Shown here: positions 47,631-58,815 of the stretch, one piece after another
How the letters are laid out: the number at the start of each line of letters is the position of its first letter
Position numbering within the stretch: position 1 is the stretch's first letter
Assembly: GCF_023856365.1 (NCBI RefSeq)
Contig: NC_064545.1
Location: 1,302,001 to 1,366,000, forward strand
Length of the DNA: 64,000 bases
Direction: 5' to 3'
Source: Brienomyrus brachyistius
Taxonomy: Eukaryota > Chordata > Actinopteri > Osteoglossiformes > Mormyridae
Notes under the pieces: model-generated
Seen by the model: only the letters and a program-made list of their open reading frames with translations
The model's database searches: none
Told to the model about the DNA's origin: nothing
Program-made: the position numbers and the translations under genes

Positions 47631-47979
47631 CCATTTTTTTAGTGCAGTAAACGTCTCAGATCTAGCCACTGGCTTTCAATAATGTACACGGTAAAGATGG
47701 GAGACCCATTATTAATAAGGCAGGGCTTCCTGCCATTTCCCCATCAGCTACTCACTCCCCTGGAAGGAGGGGCTGGCCTGGGGGTCGGCCTGGGGGTCGG
47801 GGTGGCGTGCAGAGAGCCACCTGGCTGCAGCAATCTGGAAGGGCAGCCGTGTTGCGAAGGAGCCTCGGCCCCACTTAACGCGGCCCATCGATTAGCGCAC
47901 CTGAGGGGAGCTGGGCTCATTTGCGTCTGTTTCCTATCGATTACTCCAGGTCCATTATTATTGAGCCGTTTCTCCACCT
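47631..47979. other. Intergenic DNA, nothing recognised
   Basis: A GC-rich stretch (47760-47900) contains two GGCCTGGGGGTCGG repeats. No gene is seen. Confidence 0.4.
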
Positions 47980-48305
47980 GGGGACGTTTCGGGAGCTAAT
48001 TTAAAATTAAAATATATCAGACTAAATGTCATAATTGCCTTGAAGGTCCCGGTCCAGACTGTGAAGTAAGTAAAGCTTTCAGAGGCCCTCGCCTGTAATC
48101 AATACAGCTCTGTATTCATCAGGAGTGCAATTCCCAGTGCCATATCAATAAAGATTTTATTTCGCAGCAGTTTAACAGAGATAATGAATAAAAGGATCTG
48201 AAATAACACTATCTGCTGTTATTATATTCTGTATTTCAGCAGCTGCTGGCATGTAATATTTTCATAATTGCTGTAATTGCTTTTATTGAGTAGTGTATTT
48301 ATTTT
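47980..48305. promoter_or_regulatory. Candidate conserved enhancer-like block, about 38 kb upstream of irx3
   Basis: GGGAGCTAATTTAAAATTAAAA, GTCATAATTGCC, CTGTAATCAATACAGC, TGCCATATCAATAAAGATTTTA and TTCATAATTGCTGTAATTGC are packed into 325 bp without repeats or coding frames. Confidence 0.4.
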
Positions 48306-48985
48306 ATAGGAGTACATTTTGGGCTGGGTGAGGATTGCTGTTAGCGTGCTGATCTCAGGATATGATGGTGGCTGTATAGACCTGTCTGATCCTTGGGTGG
48401 GTGATCCTGTCCCTGCCAAGGCTGACTTTAGAGGACTGGAAGCTAATGGGCTGAATTCATTGTTGGGGCCCAACCTGCAGCATACAAAGCTGCTGTTACA
48501 GCCAGAAAAAAACTGGGGCCCCTACAATTTAGCCCCCAGGTTAGCTTGTGCATAAGTTGGCCCTTTGTAACTGCAGTACTGATGTGTCAGGGTCTGGACA
48601 CAGGTGTGTGGTGTGGTGTTTAGTCTGCTGTTCATCAGGTACTTAGCCGAGAGATCCGGTTTTTCGTTTTAAAAATTAGCTTTAATGTGTGAATGCCCCT
48701 GAGAGGGGCGGAGCCCCGCCTGCTCCGCTCCCTCCGGCTCCGCCTGCCTCCGGAGTGATCCGGGCAGGCCGAGGGCCTTGCCAGCGTGCCAGGCATCCCA
48801 GCTGGCCCCTTTGTCTGCCTGAAGTGACATGTGGCTTTAAAGGGCTCTTGCTCTCTTACTGCGAGAGCTCGCGGACAGACCGGCATGTGAACGAGGCCGG
48901 AATCGCTCTCAGTCTGCTAAGTCTGTGTGGGGCCTTCCGACGGCACAAGGCAGTATGCCAGAATGTCATGGAAGTGTGCTTGAGC
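48306..48985. other. Intergenic DNA, nothing recognised
   Basis: No gene. A GC-rich patch at 48690-48770 is flanked by neutral sequence. Confidence 0.4.
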
Positions 48986-49034
48986 GGCCTCGTGTGTGTC
49001 TGCGAGGTGCACGAGAGCGTGTAGGCAGCTTCAG

Positions 49035-49938
49035 TGTCTGTAACTTCATGTTTATGTGTGTGTGTAACCATTTGTGTAAGTCTGTATGTATATGTTTGTG
49101 AGCATCCGTTTGTGTATGAGTATGTATATCTATGTGTGTTTCTGTTTGTGCGTGTGTATCTGTGTGTGTGTATCCGTTTGTGTTTGTGTGTCTGTATCTG
49201 TTTGTGTTTGTGTGTGTGCCTCTGTGTGTGTGTATCCGTTTGTGTTTGTGTGTGTGCCTCTGTGTGTGTGTATCCGTTTGTGTTTGAGTGTGTGTATCTG
49301 TGTGTGTGTATCCGTTTGTGTTTGAGTGTGTGTATCTGTGTGTGTGTATCCGTTTGTGTTTGAGTGTGTGTATCTGTGTGTGTGTGTATCCGTTTGTGTT
49401 TGAGTGTGTGTATCTGTGTGTGTGTATCCGTTTGTGTTTGAGTGTGCCTCTGTGTGTGTGTATCCGTTTGTGTTTGTGTGTGTGCCTCTGTGTGTGTGTA
49501 TCCGTTTGTGTTTGAGTGTGTGTATCTGTGTGTGTGTATCCGTTTGTGTTTGAGTGTGTGTATCTGTGTGTGTGTATCCGTTTGTGTTTGAGTGTGTGTA
49601 TCTGTGTGTGTGTATCCGTTTGTGTTTGTGTGTGTGTATCTGTGTGTGTGTATCCGTTTGTGTTTGAGTGTGTGTATCTGTGTGTGTGTATCCGTTTGTG
49701 TTTGAGTGTGTGTATCTGTGTGTGTGTATCCATTTGTGTTTGAGTGTGTGTATCTGTGTGTGTGTATCCGTTTGTGTTTGAGTGTGTGTATCTGTGTGTG
49801 TGTATCCGTTTGTGTTTGAGTGTGTGTATCTGTGTGTGTGTATCCGTTTGTGTTTGAGTGTGTGTATCTGTGTGTGTGTATCCGTTTGTGTTTGAGTGTG
49901 TGTATCTGTGTGTGTGTATCCGTTTGTGTTTGAGTGTG
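49035..49938. repeat. GT-rich minisatellite, 38-bp unit (about 23 copies)
   Basis: The unit ATCCGTTTGTGTTTGAGTGT plus GTGTATCTGTGTGTGTGT recurs every 38 bp (for example TATCCG at 49575 and 49613). It degrades into plain GT-rich sequence toward 49040. Variants swap TATCTG for GCCTCTG and GAGTG for TGTG. The minus strand stays open in more than one frame because the unit has no stop words. Confidence 0.95.
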
Positions 49939-51383
49939 CCTTGTCTGTCTGCCTCGTTTCCAATTCCAGGCTGATGACTGTAGCTTCAGAGAGGTCCCTG
50001 CTAATTGCTCTGTGGTGTGCTTGATGGATTGACACGCTCCTGCTTGGCTCACCCTTTGAAGCAGTCTTGTCTCTGAAGCGGAAATCCGGTCCATGGACGT
50101 CACTGTGCTGGTGCTGATAAAAGCCCACAAAGACAGCAGAACTTGGCCGGCGCCACAGAACCAGCAGCACTGCTGCCTGTGAGTGAAGTCCTGAATCGCA
50201 GTGCTCCACTGGGGGGGGGGTGGGGAGGGGCAAAAAGCAGCCATCACGGGGACGTCTGTCCAAAGTATCATTCATTTTGGGGAATGTTCTGGTTTGATGG
50301 TGTATCCTGTAACATGTTGACCCCGCCCCCCTTGAGCATCGCCAAATCACCTTCAGCCACGGCGGCCCATGGTTGACCCTCTCCACTTTCAGCTCCGCCT
50401 TGCCGGCTTCTCAGGCCTCAGATGACCCCTGCTAATTGTATGCTTAATCACCTGGGCACACTGATAAAAACGCAGGCCCTTAAACCAACCATCTCCTCTT
50501 AGGAACTGTTTGAAGTTTGACTTTCTAATACACCTGTAATTCCGCCACACCCAGAATTTGACCCTAATTCAATTATAGCCAGTAATTTTTAAAATTATTA
50601 TTATTATTATTTTTATAATTAAGCTTCACTGTCTACGTCACCCTCTCCTACATTGATGTCTCAAAGATTGGTAGAGTTCTGCTGGCTGCCTGACCTTATC
50701 CCTGCCAGACTCTGCATCTGCGCAGCTCTGCCTCAATTATGGATGTCTCTTTACCCACAATTCCACTCACCTGGTGCCCTATGTCCCATAGCATTATAAT
50801 ACCATTGGTGGACATGTTCACTCAACCCCAGCATGTTTAGGGGGCACCTAGAAGGTTCCAGCGAAAACCGCAGACGATCGTTTCAGGGTGACACTTAATC
50901 AAAAGCAGATCACACCTGAACCCGGTCACATCCTTGTTAATATCTCCCCAAACAATAAATATTTGGTTTGAATTCATACAAAGTTGTGAAAGCTATTAAA
51001 CACTTCAAAGTGTGGCATAACCTCTTATTACTGATGCTGAGATGCTGTTGCACTTATCTGTTATTCATTAAATTTAATCACTCGCTGTTTTACCTGTTCG
51101 TTTTACTGTTGCAGAGGTTGTAAAAACATCCTTGTAAAAGCAACTGTTGAGTCTCATATTATCCCGTTAACAAATGTCGCACATATTAACCCTTTTACAT
51201 GCGCCTGTTATTTTCTTGTTTTTGCTTCCACAATGGAGAAAAAGTGGGGAAAGTGATGAGATTTAATATGATATTATTGTTCAAAAAAATATCACTGCCT
51301 AGTTAAACATTGCCTGTGTTGTTTTAACGCAATTAGAGATATTGAATTATTTCCCATGAAGCTGGGGAGCCAGAATTTAGGAG

Positions 51384-51420
<37 letters not shown>

Positions 51421-52195
51421 CAGCCTTGGTGAAAATGGCCTTCTGGGATGGATGTCATAGAGATGACAATGAACTTTGCTGAAATGAGGCTTGTTTAAGC
51501 GGTGCCCACAGGCCAGAGGGATCGCAGGGGGTGGGGGGGTCAGTTTGACTGAGGGGGTGGGCACTGGGGACGAGGTATTTGACCTGTTTAACCTTTGACT
51601 CTGGCCTGATTGAAGTGGAAGCTCCTGTGATCATGGGAACAGAGAAGATGACATTAATTAATACTTTTAAGTGCTGTGTGGACAGGGAGTAAGGCAGGCG
51701 GGTCACAGACATGGCTCGGAGTATAGCTTGATATCTGTCTCCTGGCCTAATCCAGTGAGATCTGTCTGTCAAGTTAATACCCATGTGAAAGCGTAGACCT
51801 GAAGGTTTATCTCTTGGCAGATCTTGGTGCTGTTCATGATGTATGGTTTAGCTATTTGTCAGGATTGATTAGATATGTACTGTAGAATAACAGTCTTTAT
51901 TAACAAGCCATTCATTTTTAACAATTTATTTATTTTAGTTGTGTTGAAGTAATTGGGAAATGGGGAACCTGACTCACTAGTGTCTCTGATGCCTTTGATG
52001 ATTATTTTTACTTATTTGAAGTTTGGTAAGTTCCCGGGCTGCCTAGTCTGGGCTCCGCCGCTCTTGTTACGTGTCTGACGCTCTCCCAGTATCCCCCAAC
52101 CAGTCCCCACTCCAGGCCACTGAAACCAGAGCCCAGACACCAGACCAGATGTCTTGGGAGATAAGCCTCCCGGGACCAGTGTCAGGGAGGAGGCT
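49939..52195. other. Intergenic DNA with a (CA)16 microsatellite
   Basis: (CA)n at 51386-51417 and a G10 run at 50211-50220. No gene, and no recognised transposon. Confidence 0.5.
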
Positions 52196-52438
52196 GGGCG
52201 ACAGGAATGCGTTGATACATCATCACAAAGTTATTAGAGCGGGCCAGCGCTGGGTCAGCGCAAACACCGTCCGCAGGCCTCGCTCGGCCAAGCGGGCCGC
52301 CAACGAAACCTACCCTCCAGCAAAGTGTTATTTCAGGTTGAAACAAAAGTCGACATCAATAGCCATGGAAACAGTGAAGTATTGTTTTCATTTGCGGCGT
52401 AACTCTATCGGGGCCGTATGGGGGGAGTTGCAGGCGTA
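52196..52438. promoter_or_regulatory. Candidate conserved non-coding element
   Basis: CATCATCACAAAGTTATTAGAG, GCGCTGGGTCAGCGCAAACACC, GTGTTATTTCAGG and ATAGCCATGGAAACAG (RFX X-box-like half CCATGGAAAC) lie in a repeat-free stretch directly before two repeat copies. Confidence 0.33.
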
Positions 52439-52735
52439 TGCTCACACACACACACACACACACACACCAACCTGCACACTTTGTGGGGACGGTCCGTTCA
52501 TTTCTCAGGGAAAACCCAAAAATGACGACCTTAACCCCTACCCAGCCATAACTTTAACCACAAGTAACCAACACAATACCAGTCTTTTGGCATTTTTAGT
52601 TTTTTGATTGCAGTCACTGATTTTTATGAAATTGAGATTATCCTTATATGGACTGGAAAAACGGTGCCCACAACGTCAAAATAACAGGTCTTATCACTTT
52701 ATGGGGACATTTGGTCCCCACAATGTAAGGTATAT
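52439..52735 (-). repeat. GTCCCCAC-family repeat, copy 3 (reverse orientation)
   Basis: A (CA)n run at 52442-52466 is followed by TTTGTGGGGACGGTCC, ACCTTAACCCCTACCCAGCC, GTTTTTTGATTGCAGTCACTG, TTATATGGACTGGAAAAACGG and the terminal near-palindrome GGGGACATTTGGTCCCC. This copy is nearly complete. Confidence 0.88.
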
Positions 52736-53060
52736 TTGGACCACACATACGCATTTGTATTCATCTTTGTGGGGACCCTCAATTCATTTCTATGGGCATA
52801 ACCCTAACGCTAACTATGATAAACCTAACCCTAACCCAACCCTAACCTTAACTATACATAACCAAACAAAATGCAAGACTTTTAGGTATTTTAATTCTTT
52901 GATTAAAAAAATTACTGGCTATAACTGAATTAGGGTCAAAGTCAGGATGTGGCAGAATGTCCCAAGAAGGTCAAAATAAGAGTTTTTTTTACCGTGTTGT
53001 GGGGATATTTGGTCCCCACAATGTATTATATACATGAGCACAGACACACACACATAGACG
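52736..53060 (-). repeat. GTCCCCAC-family repeat, copy 4, directly abutting copy 3
   Basis: Same orientation as copy 3: TTTGTGGGGACCCTCAATTC, a CCCTAACC-rich internal stretch, ATACATAACCAAACAAAATG, a diverged middle, and terminal GGGGATATTTGGTCCCC then (CA)n-like sequence. Copies 3 and 4 stand head to tail. Confidence 0.88.
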
Positions 53061-54225
53061 GACATTCGCTCACATGTGGGCCCAGGGCTCCAGCGATATG
53101 GGAAGGTGGAGAGCAGTAAGATTCTGCTTCCAGCACTAGGGCCCCGAGCTTCTCCCCTAATAAACCACCTGTGCTGATTGACACCGATAGATTTGGGGGT
53201 GGGTTTTTTTTTTCTAAACCCAGAAAATTTTTTATTAAACATCTGTGCTGAAGAGAGAGAGGAGGAAATGGGGGTGCATACGGCACAGGAGGGTGCAGGG
53301 TTACACACCTCGATTTCACATCTTGTTGACAGCGTCAGTGTGTGTCTTTTATAGGGCTGTTTAATCCGTATTATTTTGAGATTTATTTTAACCCACTAAG
53401 TGGGGCTTCAGTCAGAGCTCTGTGGAACCGTTCTAGAGTTTGGGGTGCAAAAGATGTGTAAAAGGTACAAGTAAGCCCCTCTTTTCAGCTGAATTCCCAG
53501 CAGAGCTGTCACCGGCAGACTGACTCTGAGGGGCCGCCCGGCACAGCAGAAGACCTCAGGGAATGGGCTCCGAGGCTGGACCCTGGGACTCTGGTGCTAT
53601 TTTGACGCCACTTAGAATTTTGTTTCTCAAACTGCCGCTTATGGTGAAACACAAACACATGTTGCTGCTTAGTTTTCTCTCTGTTTGATGCTTCTAAACA
53701 AAATTCTTCCCTGCACCTTGCAATCGAGAAAGATTGCAGCCTGTCCGCCGCTTTGATTCACGGGGCGGCCGTTAGCCGCCAAGACGGGGCCATATGGTAG
53801 AAGATGGCTTTGCTCCTCTTAGCCCGAAACTCGTACCTTAGCCGCTGTTTTAGTGCGACACTCTCGTCTGATTTGAGCCTTGTCTCCATCGCCTGTCTGG
53901 AAAAGCAGGGTATTCCGTAAAAAGTGGTGGGAGCGTCAGCCTCCGATGAAGCCGATGGCCACGGGAGAATCGCTTTGCTGTGTTTGCGACGTGCTTAAAG
54001 CGTAGAAGAAAACAAATGGATGCCTAACTGCCACTTAGCATTGGTATGTAACATTTTTCTTGGTGCAGCAGTAAACAACTGGCCTGCATTTTTCCAAAAC
54101 GAAGCATGTGTTTTAGCGACAGATAGACAATTTAGAACTCGAAAAATAATAAGGTGGAAAAAATGTGCGAGGCCTTGATAATGGAAACTGGAGACAAAGC
54201 GTGGCACTTTCGCTGGAATGAAAAA
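53061..54225. other. Intergenic DNA, nothing recognised
   Basis: No gene, RNA or repeat is identified. Confidence 0.45.
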
Positions 54226-54530
54226 TATGTGTAATTTCACAGCATTGTGAACGAGCCTGAAATCCGACCTGCTGCTATACTCACATAATACGGTAATTTG
54301 CTGTAATTATACGGAGTAATTCGCAAACTGCAATTCACATACATCTGCTGCTTGGTAAATGAGAATGGGATTAACTAGGCAAAGCAAACCCCCTTTAAGT
54401 ACCCCACAGAAAGCAGAGTAATTAGAGATGAAGGAGGTTTTTCCTGGCTCAGCTGGGCCCGCTACCTTTGCCCGCTGTGCTTGCCGAACTATTTCAGTCT
54501 CTGCTATTTTAAACCGGCCCATAAAATCCT
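54226..54530. promoter_or_regulatory. Candidate conserved non-coding element
   Basis: ATACGGTAATTTGCTGTAATTATACGGAGTAATTCG-type sequence (54290-54323) contains three TAATT words, followed by GGTAAATGAGAATGGGATTAACTAGG. Repeat-free. Confidence 0.3.
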
Positions 54531-57125
54531 AAGGAAGGGAAGGCATGTGTGAATCCAATATGGTCTTTGATTTGTCACATAGCACCGTTGTTCTTTATTC
54601 AAAAAATATGCCCTGAGCTATGCAGTTACACACTTTATAAGTTATAAATAATTCTGGGTCTATTTATATTGGGGGTTTGTTCTGGTGCTTCCTGTCCTTT
54701 GATGTGGGACCGATGGGTTCGTACCTTCTGCTAGCAAGAGCGCCGCCCGTGTGGCCGAGGGCCTCCTGTGTATCCAGCCGCCCCCACCCCACCCTGCCAG
54801 GCCGCTTGTGAGCAGTTGTAAAGCAAACGATTTCCCCCCCTAAAAGCAGTCAAAGTGTAACAGGGTTATGAAGAAGTGCCCTGTTTCACTGGCACTGTTT
54901 TCAAAGGCAGTGGTGCACATAGGGGTGATGCATACCCTGGCACTGACCCTGACTCTGGGGGCCCAGTACTTTTCAGGGGCCCATGAATACATAGGTGAGG
55001 TTGTGCAATGGTTTCATCCGAACCTGTGTCACATTACCACACAATAGCGATGGTCACAGCGACCAGCTGATCGATGGCACTGATGTGTGACGCTACTCTA
55101 AGTGGAAAAGGGAGGATGACACCAGGATACTGCAGACTGGGAGAGAGAATCAGGGGAGGAGAACCTTTTCTATGGAGGGCCGGTGTCGGTGTGGGTTTTT
55201 TGGATGACCTGTCAAGTCAGCAAACTCCAGTCCTGGGGATCCACTTTTATTGGTTGATTGAGGGATCAGGTTCCCTACTCCTGATGTATATAAATACTGC
55301 TACCTGTAAGTTTTTACCTTTATGCAAAGTTACAGGTGATATTACCCCTCCCAATCAATGGGTTACTTACCTGGCTAATGTACTGTAATTAAATTAAACT
55401 GTACGAAATCTGAATGAGACCTTAATTATGTGTGTTTCATAAGATTGAGTGCGGTACTAAACCACGTCACAATAGTTTGCCTCTCTGTTTTTCGTTCTCT
55501 TTTTTGCCCCAGTACTCCAGTTTCCTCTCCTTACATCTCCCTGGGTGTTGACTGGATTTGTTTTCGACTTAAAATTCCCCGGGTGTGGATGTTCTGGTGG
55601 TGGCGCCCCCTGCATGCCTTGTGTGGTATCGTATGTCCAAGTGACCGACTGAATTTCCGCAGTTAGGAAGTCCGGGCTCGTCTTGTGAGCATTCCTGTCT
55701 GTCTCGATCCATCAAAGGCCACGGAGTGAGTGAGGTTTGGGAAACGTCAAGCGTTGCATGAATCGTTTCAATTGGATTTTTGGGCCGGGTTACTTTCCTT
55801 AATGGGAGGGGGGGGTTACTGGGTAGTACAGCTGGCTCTGCAGGGACTATCCGAGATGTTGCCCCCGTGGACTCTGGCTTTTATCCAGGTGTCTGTCTGC
55901 ATCCGTGCATGTGTGCATCGCTGTTCCTCTGTTTTTGTGAACCATCAGAAATCAGGACAAAAGCAAAGGCAGTAGAGGGTTGCTGTTTTATACCAGCCCA
56001 GTGCAAAAAGAATGATTCAGTGAAGTAATTAATGCTGTTATTGGACCCGTTGCGCTTTATTGGAGTGAAGTGTAGGAAAACACGGCAGCCTACAGTGTGG
56101 GATGGTGAGACGCCAAACATGAAGCCGGCCTCAACTCATATCTTCTACCGAAAATGAGCTATAAGATTGCGGAAACACTTGAAATGTGTGATTTCCCTGG
56201 TCTGCGTGTGAGTGGAAAGTGTCGTAAAAACAGCCCTGAAAGAAGCCCTCGTAGACAGCGAGTAATGTCCATTAAAATTACGATATGTTCAAGGACCGAA
56301 TCACCAAAGAAAGAGAAAATCATACAATCTGCAAAGACCCAACACAAATGTAAAGCGCATCTAGGCCTGGATAGACAGGCCACTTAAAGCTAGTTACTGA
56401 ACACAAGCTGAGAGAGACACTGAAAAAGCTGAAGCTCAGCAAAGTGATCTCCGAGGTGGAGACGGGCAGGCAGAGGCCTCATTTGCCAGGAAGGAATGAC
56501 TGCACCCCCACCTTCACTTTTAACATAGTGTCAGAAATACAAAAATGCAAGAGTGGTATATTTACTAGAACTTCCAGGCATCCTTCTGGAGTTTTCTGTG
56601 GGTGTGGAGCTGCTTTGCCCCTATTTATTTTAGGAAAAATATGTGTGCTTACTGCCTCCTGCCATAATCTCAGAGACGTCTAATGAGCGGCGTGCATTTT
56701 GTGACAGGTTTTGCTATCTACAAGGCAAATGCCTTGGAAAAACCTTTATTTTCATTAACTTCATTTGCTTGCAAATGTGCACGAAATACATCTGTACATT
56801 GGCTGTATGTAATATCCAGATTGTTTCCCGTTTCCGGTTAAATAATGTTCAGAATTTATCATTCTGTGTGTTAGTTCAGTTGTAGTAAAATCAAAGTAAT
56901 GGCTGGATTAAGATAAAATCAGTGAATGATGGTGACATATGAACTTTCATTTCAATGTTTATTTTAATCATACGTGATGTGTTCTTATGGTCGAATAATG
57001 TATAAAGGACCCACTGAGAATGTGTGAGAAGAGAGATGGATGCAGACAAATAAATGATCAGTATCAGACTGAAAGTCTAGCCTTGGTGCAATCCAGTCAT
57101 TCGTCTTACTCTCTTCTGTAGATGT
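54531..57125. other. Intergenic DNA, no gene seen
   Basis: 55200-55290 has ACTCCAGTCCTGGGGATCCAC, which weakly resembles a dispersed fish repeat. Other frames lack domains. Confidence 0.4.
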
Positions 57126-57655
57126 CAGCCCGATTTTTGCAGCAACTATGCTCTCTTGGTGTGGATTTTGTTTAGATGGAAAAGGGGTTTTTAACCTGTT
57201 TATTGCCCTAAGAAAAACACACCACTTTCCCGAACAAGATCATCTTTTCTTGTGGAAAGTGAATCCAGTGAGGCATTTAATTCAACAAGTGCGCGGATCT
57301 GATCCACCAGAAGCGAGCTTTGGCTGCTTCAATTTGTACCAAACGCTCTCGATGTAATCAAAGCCATAGGAGCCTGTAGCGACATACTGGTTAAATTAGA
57401 CCAACACCAAAGTGTTTGGCCGTCTGACAGTTTTGGGAATGTCTTACCAGAAGAGGAATTCTTTCACACATATGGTTCCAATAGCCGTGGATGCCAGCCT
57501 CGCAATTTTAACGCACCAACAGGGAGTCTCAGCGCTCAATTTTGGACTCCACAAGAAGCCCTCGTGCTGTCACCCGCAACACGGCTCTGCGATTTTCCCG
57601 TCAGTCTCTTTAATGGGGCCGACTGGGGGAATTGTATGGCTTTGGTAACGCTGTA
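57126..57655. promoter_or_regulatory. Candidate conserved enhancer-like block, about 47 kb upstream of irx3
   Basis: The repeat-free block includes CAGCAACTATGCTCTCTTGG, CTGTTTATTGCCC, GGCATTTAATTCAACAAG, CGCGGATCTGATCC and AGCGCTCAATTTTGG. Frames of 69 and 78 codons across it have no domain. Classed by texture only. Confidence 0.3.
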
Positions 57656-58225
57656 AACACAGGCTCCCACCATGAAAGCGACTTCTTTCTCTTCCTCTGT
57701 CAAATGAGCGAGAGTCGCCCGTGCTGCGGTTTGCGCTGAATAGCTAACCGCGGTTTCTTAGCTCGTTCCGCATATGGTGGATTTATCGAATTTGTCATTT
57801 CACTGCCTGTTTTGCCCATTCCCGGGAAGAGACACAATGGAGGACACTGGCGTTTGGTTCCACGTCTTTCCGTCCCTGCTGCACATCTGGGAGTCATGTG
57901 GGGTGTGCGCAGCACATGCAGAGAGGAGGGAGGAGGAGCCGCGGAGCTGGGCTACGTGCTGGGAGCCAGGGGTCCATGCCGCTCAGGATGCGAGATCTTT
58001 CATGCAGATGAATCCTGAGTGTGTAAATTAAAGCAAACTTACAGGAAACAAGATGCACTGCTTTTTCTGGCTTATGTGGGAGAGTGCTGCCCTGAAATGA
58101 TCATTTAGGGAACAGACTGACTGATGCTGAAGGGGAATGGGTGTGTGGATGGTCTGTGGGGCTCCACAGCCAGAACACCATGCCTGCTCCTCAAACCACT
58201 CCTCAGATTCCATCAGCTGGTCTCT
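57656..58225. other. Intergenic DNA, nothing recognised
   Basis: No gene or repeat is seen. Confidence 0.4.
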
Positions 58226-58227
58226 GA

Positions 58228-58815
58228 GGGCGAGCCTTGTCAATTATTAGTGTTGGACCCTCCTTTGGGGTTGAAGGCATGCCTAATCAACTGGCAGTTC
58301 TGGAACCTTCTTTGGGCTGAGGGCATGCCTAATCAACTGGCAGTTCGGGAACCTTCTTTGGGCTGAGGGCATGCCTAATCAACTGGCAGTTCGGGAACCT
58401 TCTTTGGGCTGAGGGCATGCCTAATCAACTGGCAGTTCGGGAACCTTCTTTGGGCTGAGGGCATGCCTAATCAACTGGCAGTTCTGGAACCTTCTTTGGG
58501 CTGAGGGCATGCCTAATCAACTGGCAGTTCTGGAACCTTCTTTGGGCTGAGGGCATGCCTAATCAACTGGCAGCTCGGGAACCTTCTTTGGGCTGAGGGC
58601 ATGCCTAATCAACTGGCAGCTCGGGAACCTTCTTTGGGCTGAGGGCATGCCTAGTCAACTGGCAGTTCTGGAATCTTCTTTGGGCTGAGGGCATGCCTAG
58701 TCAATTGGCAGCTATGGACCCATCTTTGGTATTGAAGGCATGCCTAGTCAATTGGCAGTTTTGGATCCTTCTTTGGTATTGAAGGCATGCCTAGTCAATT
58801 GGCAGTTCTAGACCC
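58228..58815. repeat. Minisatellite with a 46-bp unit (about 12-13 copies)
   Basis: The unit GGGCTGAGGGCATGCCTAAT then CAACTGGCAGTTCGGGAACC and TTCTTT recurs at exactly 46 bp (GCATGCC at 58277, 58323, 58369). The central copies are almost identical; the last three carry GTATTGAAGG and CAATTGGC variants. Each unit holds a GCATGC palindrome. Confidence 0.95.

Noticed and set aside
47070..47642. Plus-strand 190-codon open frame
   Set aside because: It lies almost wholly within the 30-bp tandem array, whose period of three codon multiples keeps the frame open.
48856..50386. Minus-strand open frames of 471 and 418 codons rich in His, Thr and Gln
   Set aside because: They are produced by the 38-bp GT-rich minisatellite, overlap each other in different frames, and have no domain outside the repeat.
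52810..52855. Telomere-like CCCTAACCCTAACCC stretch
   Set aside because: The same CCTAACC-rich block occurs at the same place in the other GTCCCCAC-family copies, so it belongs to that repeat and not to an interstitial telomere.
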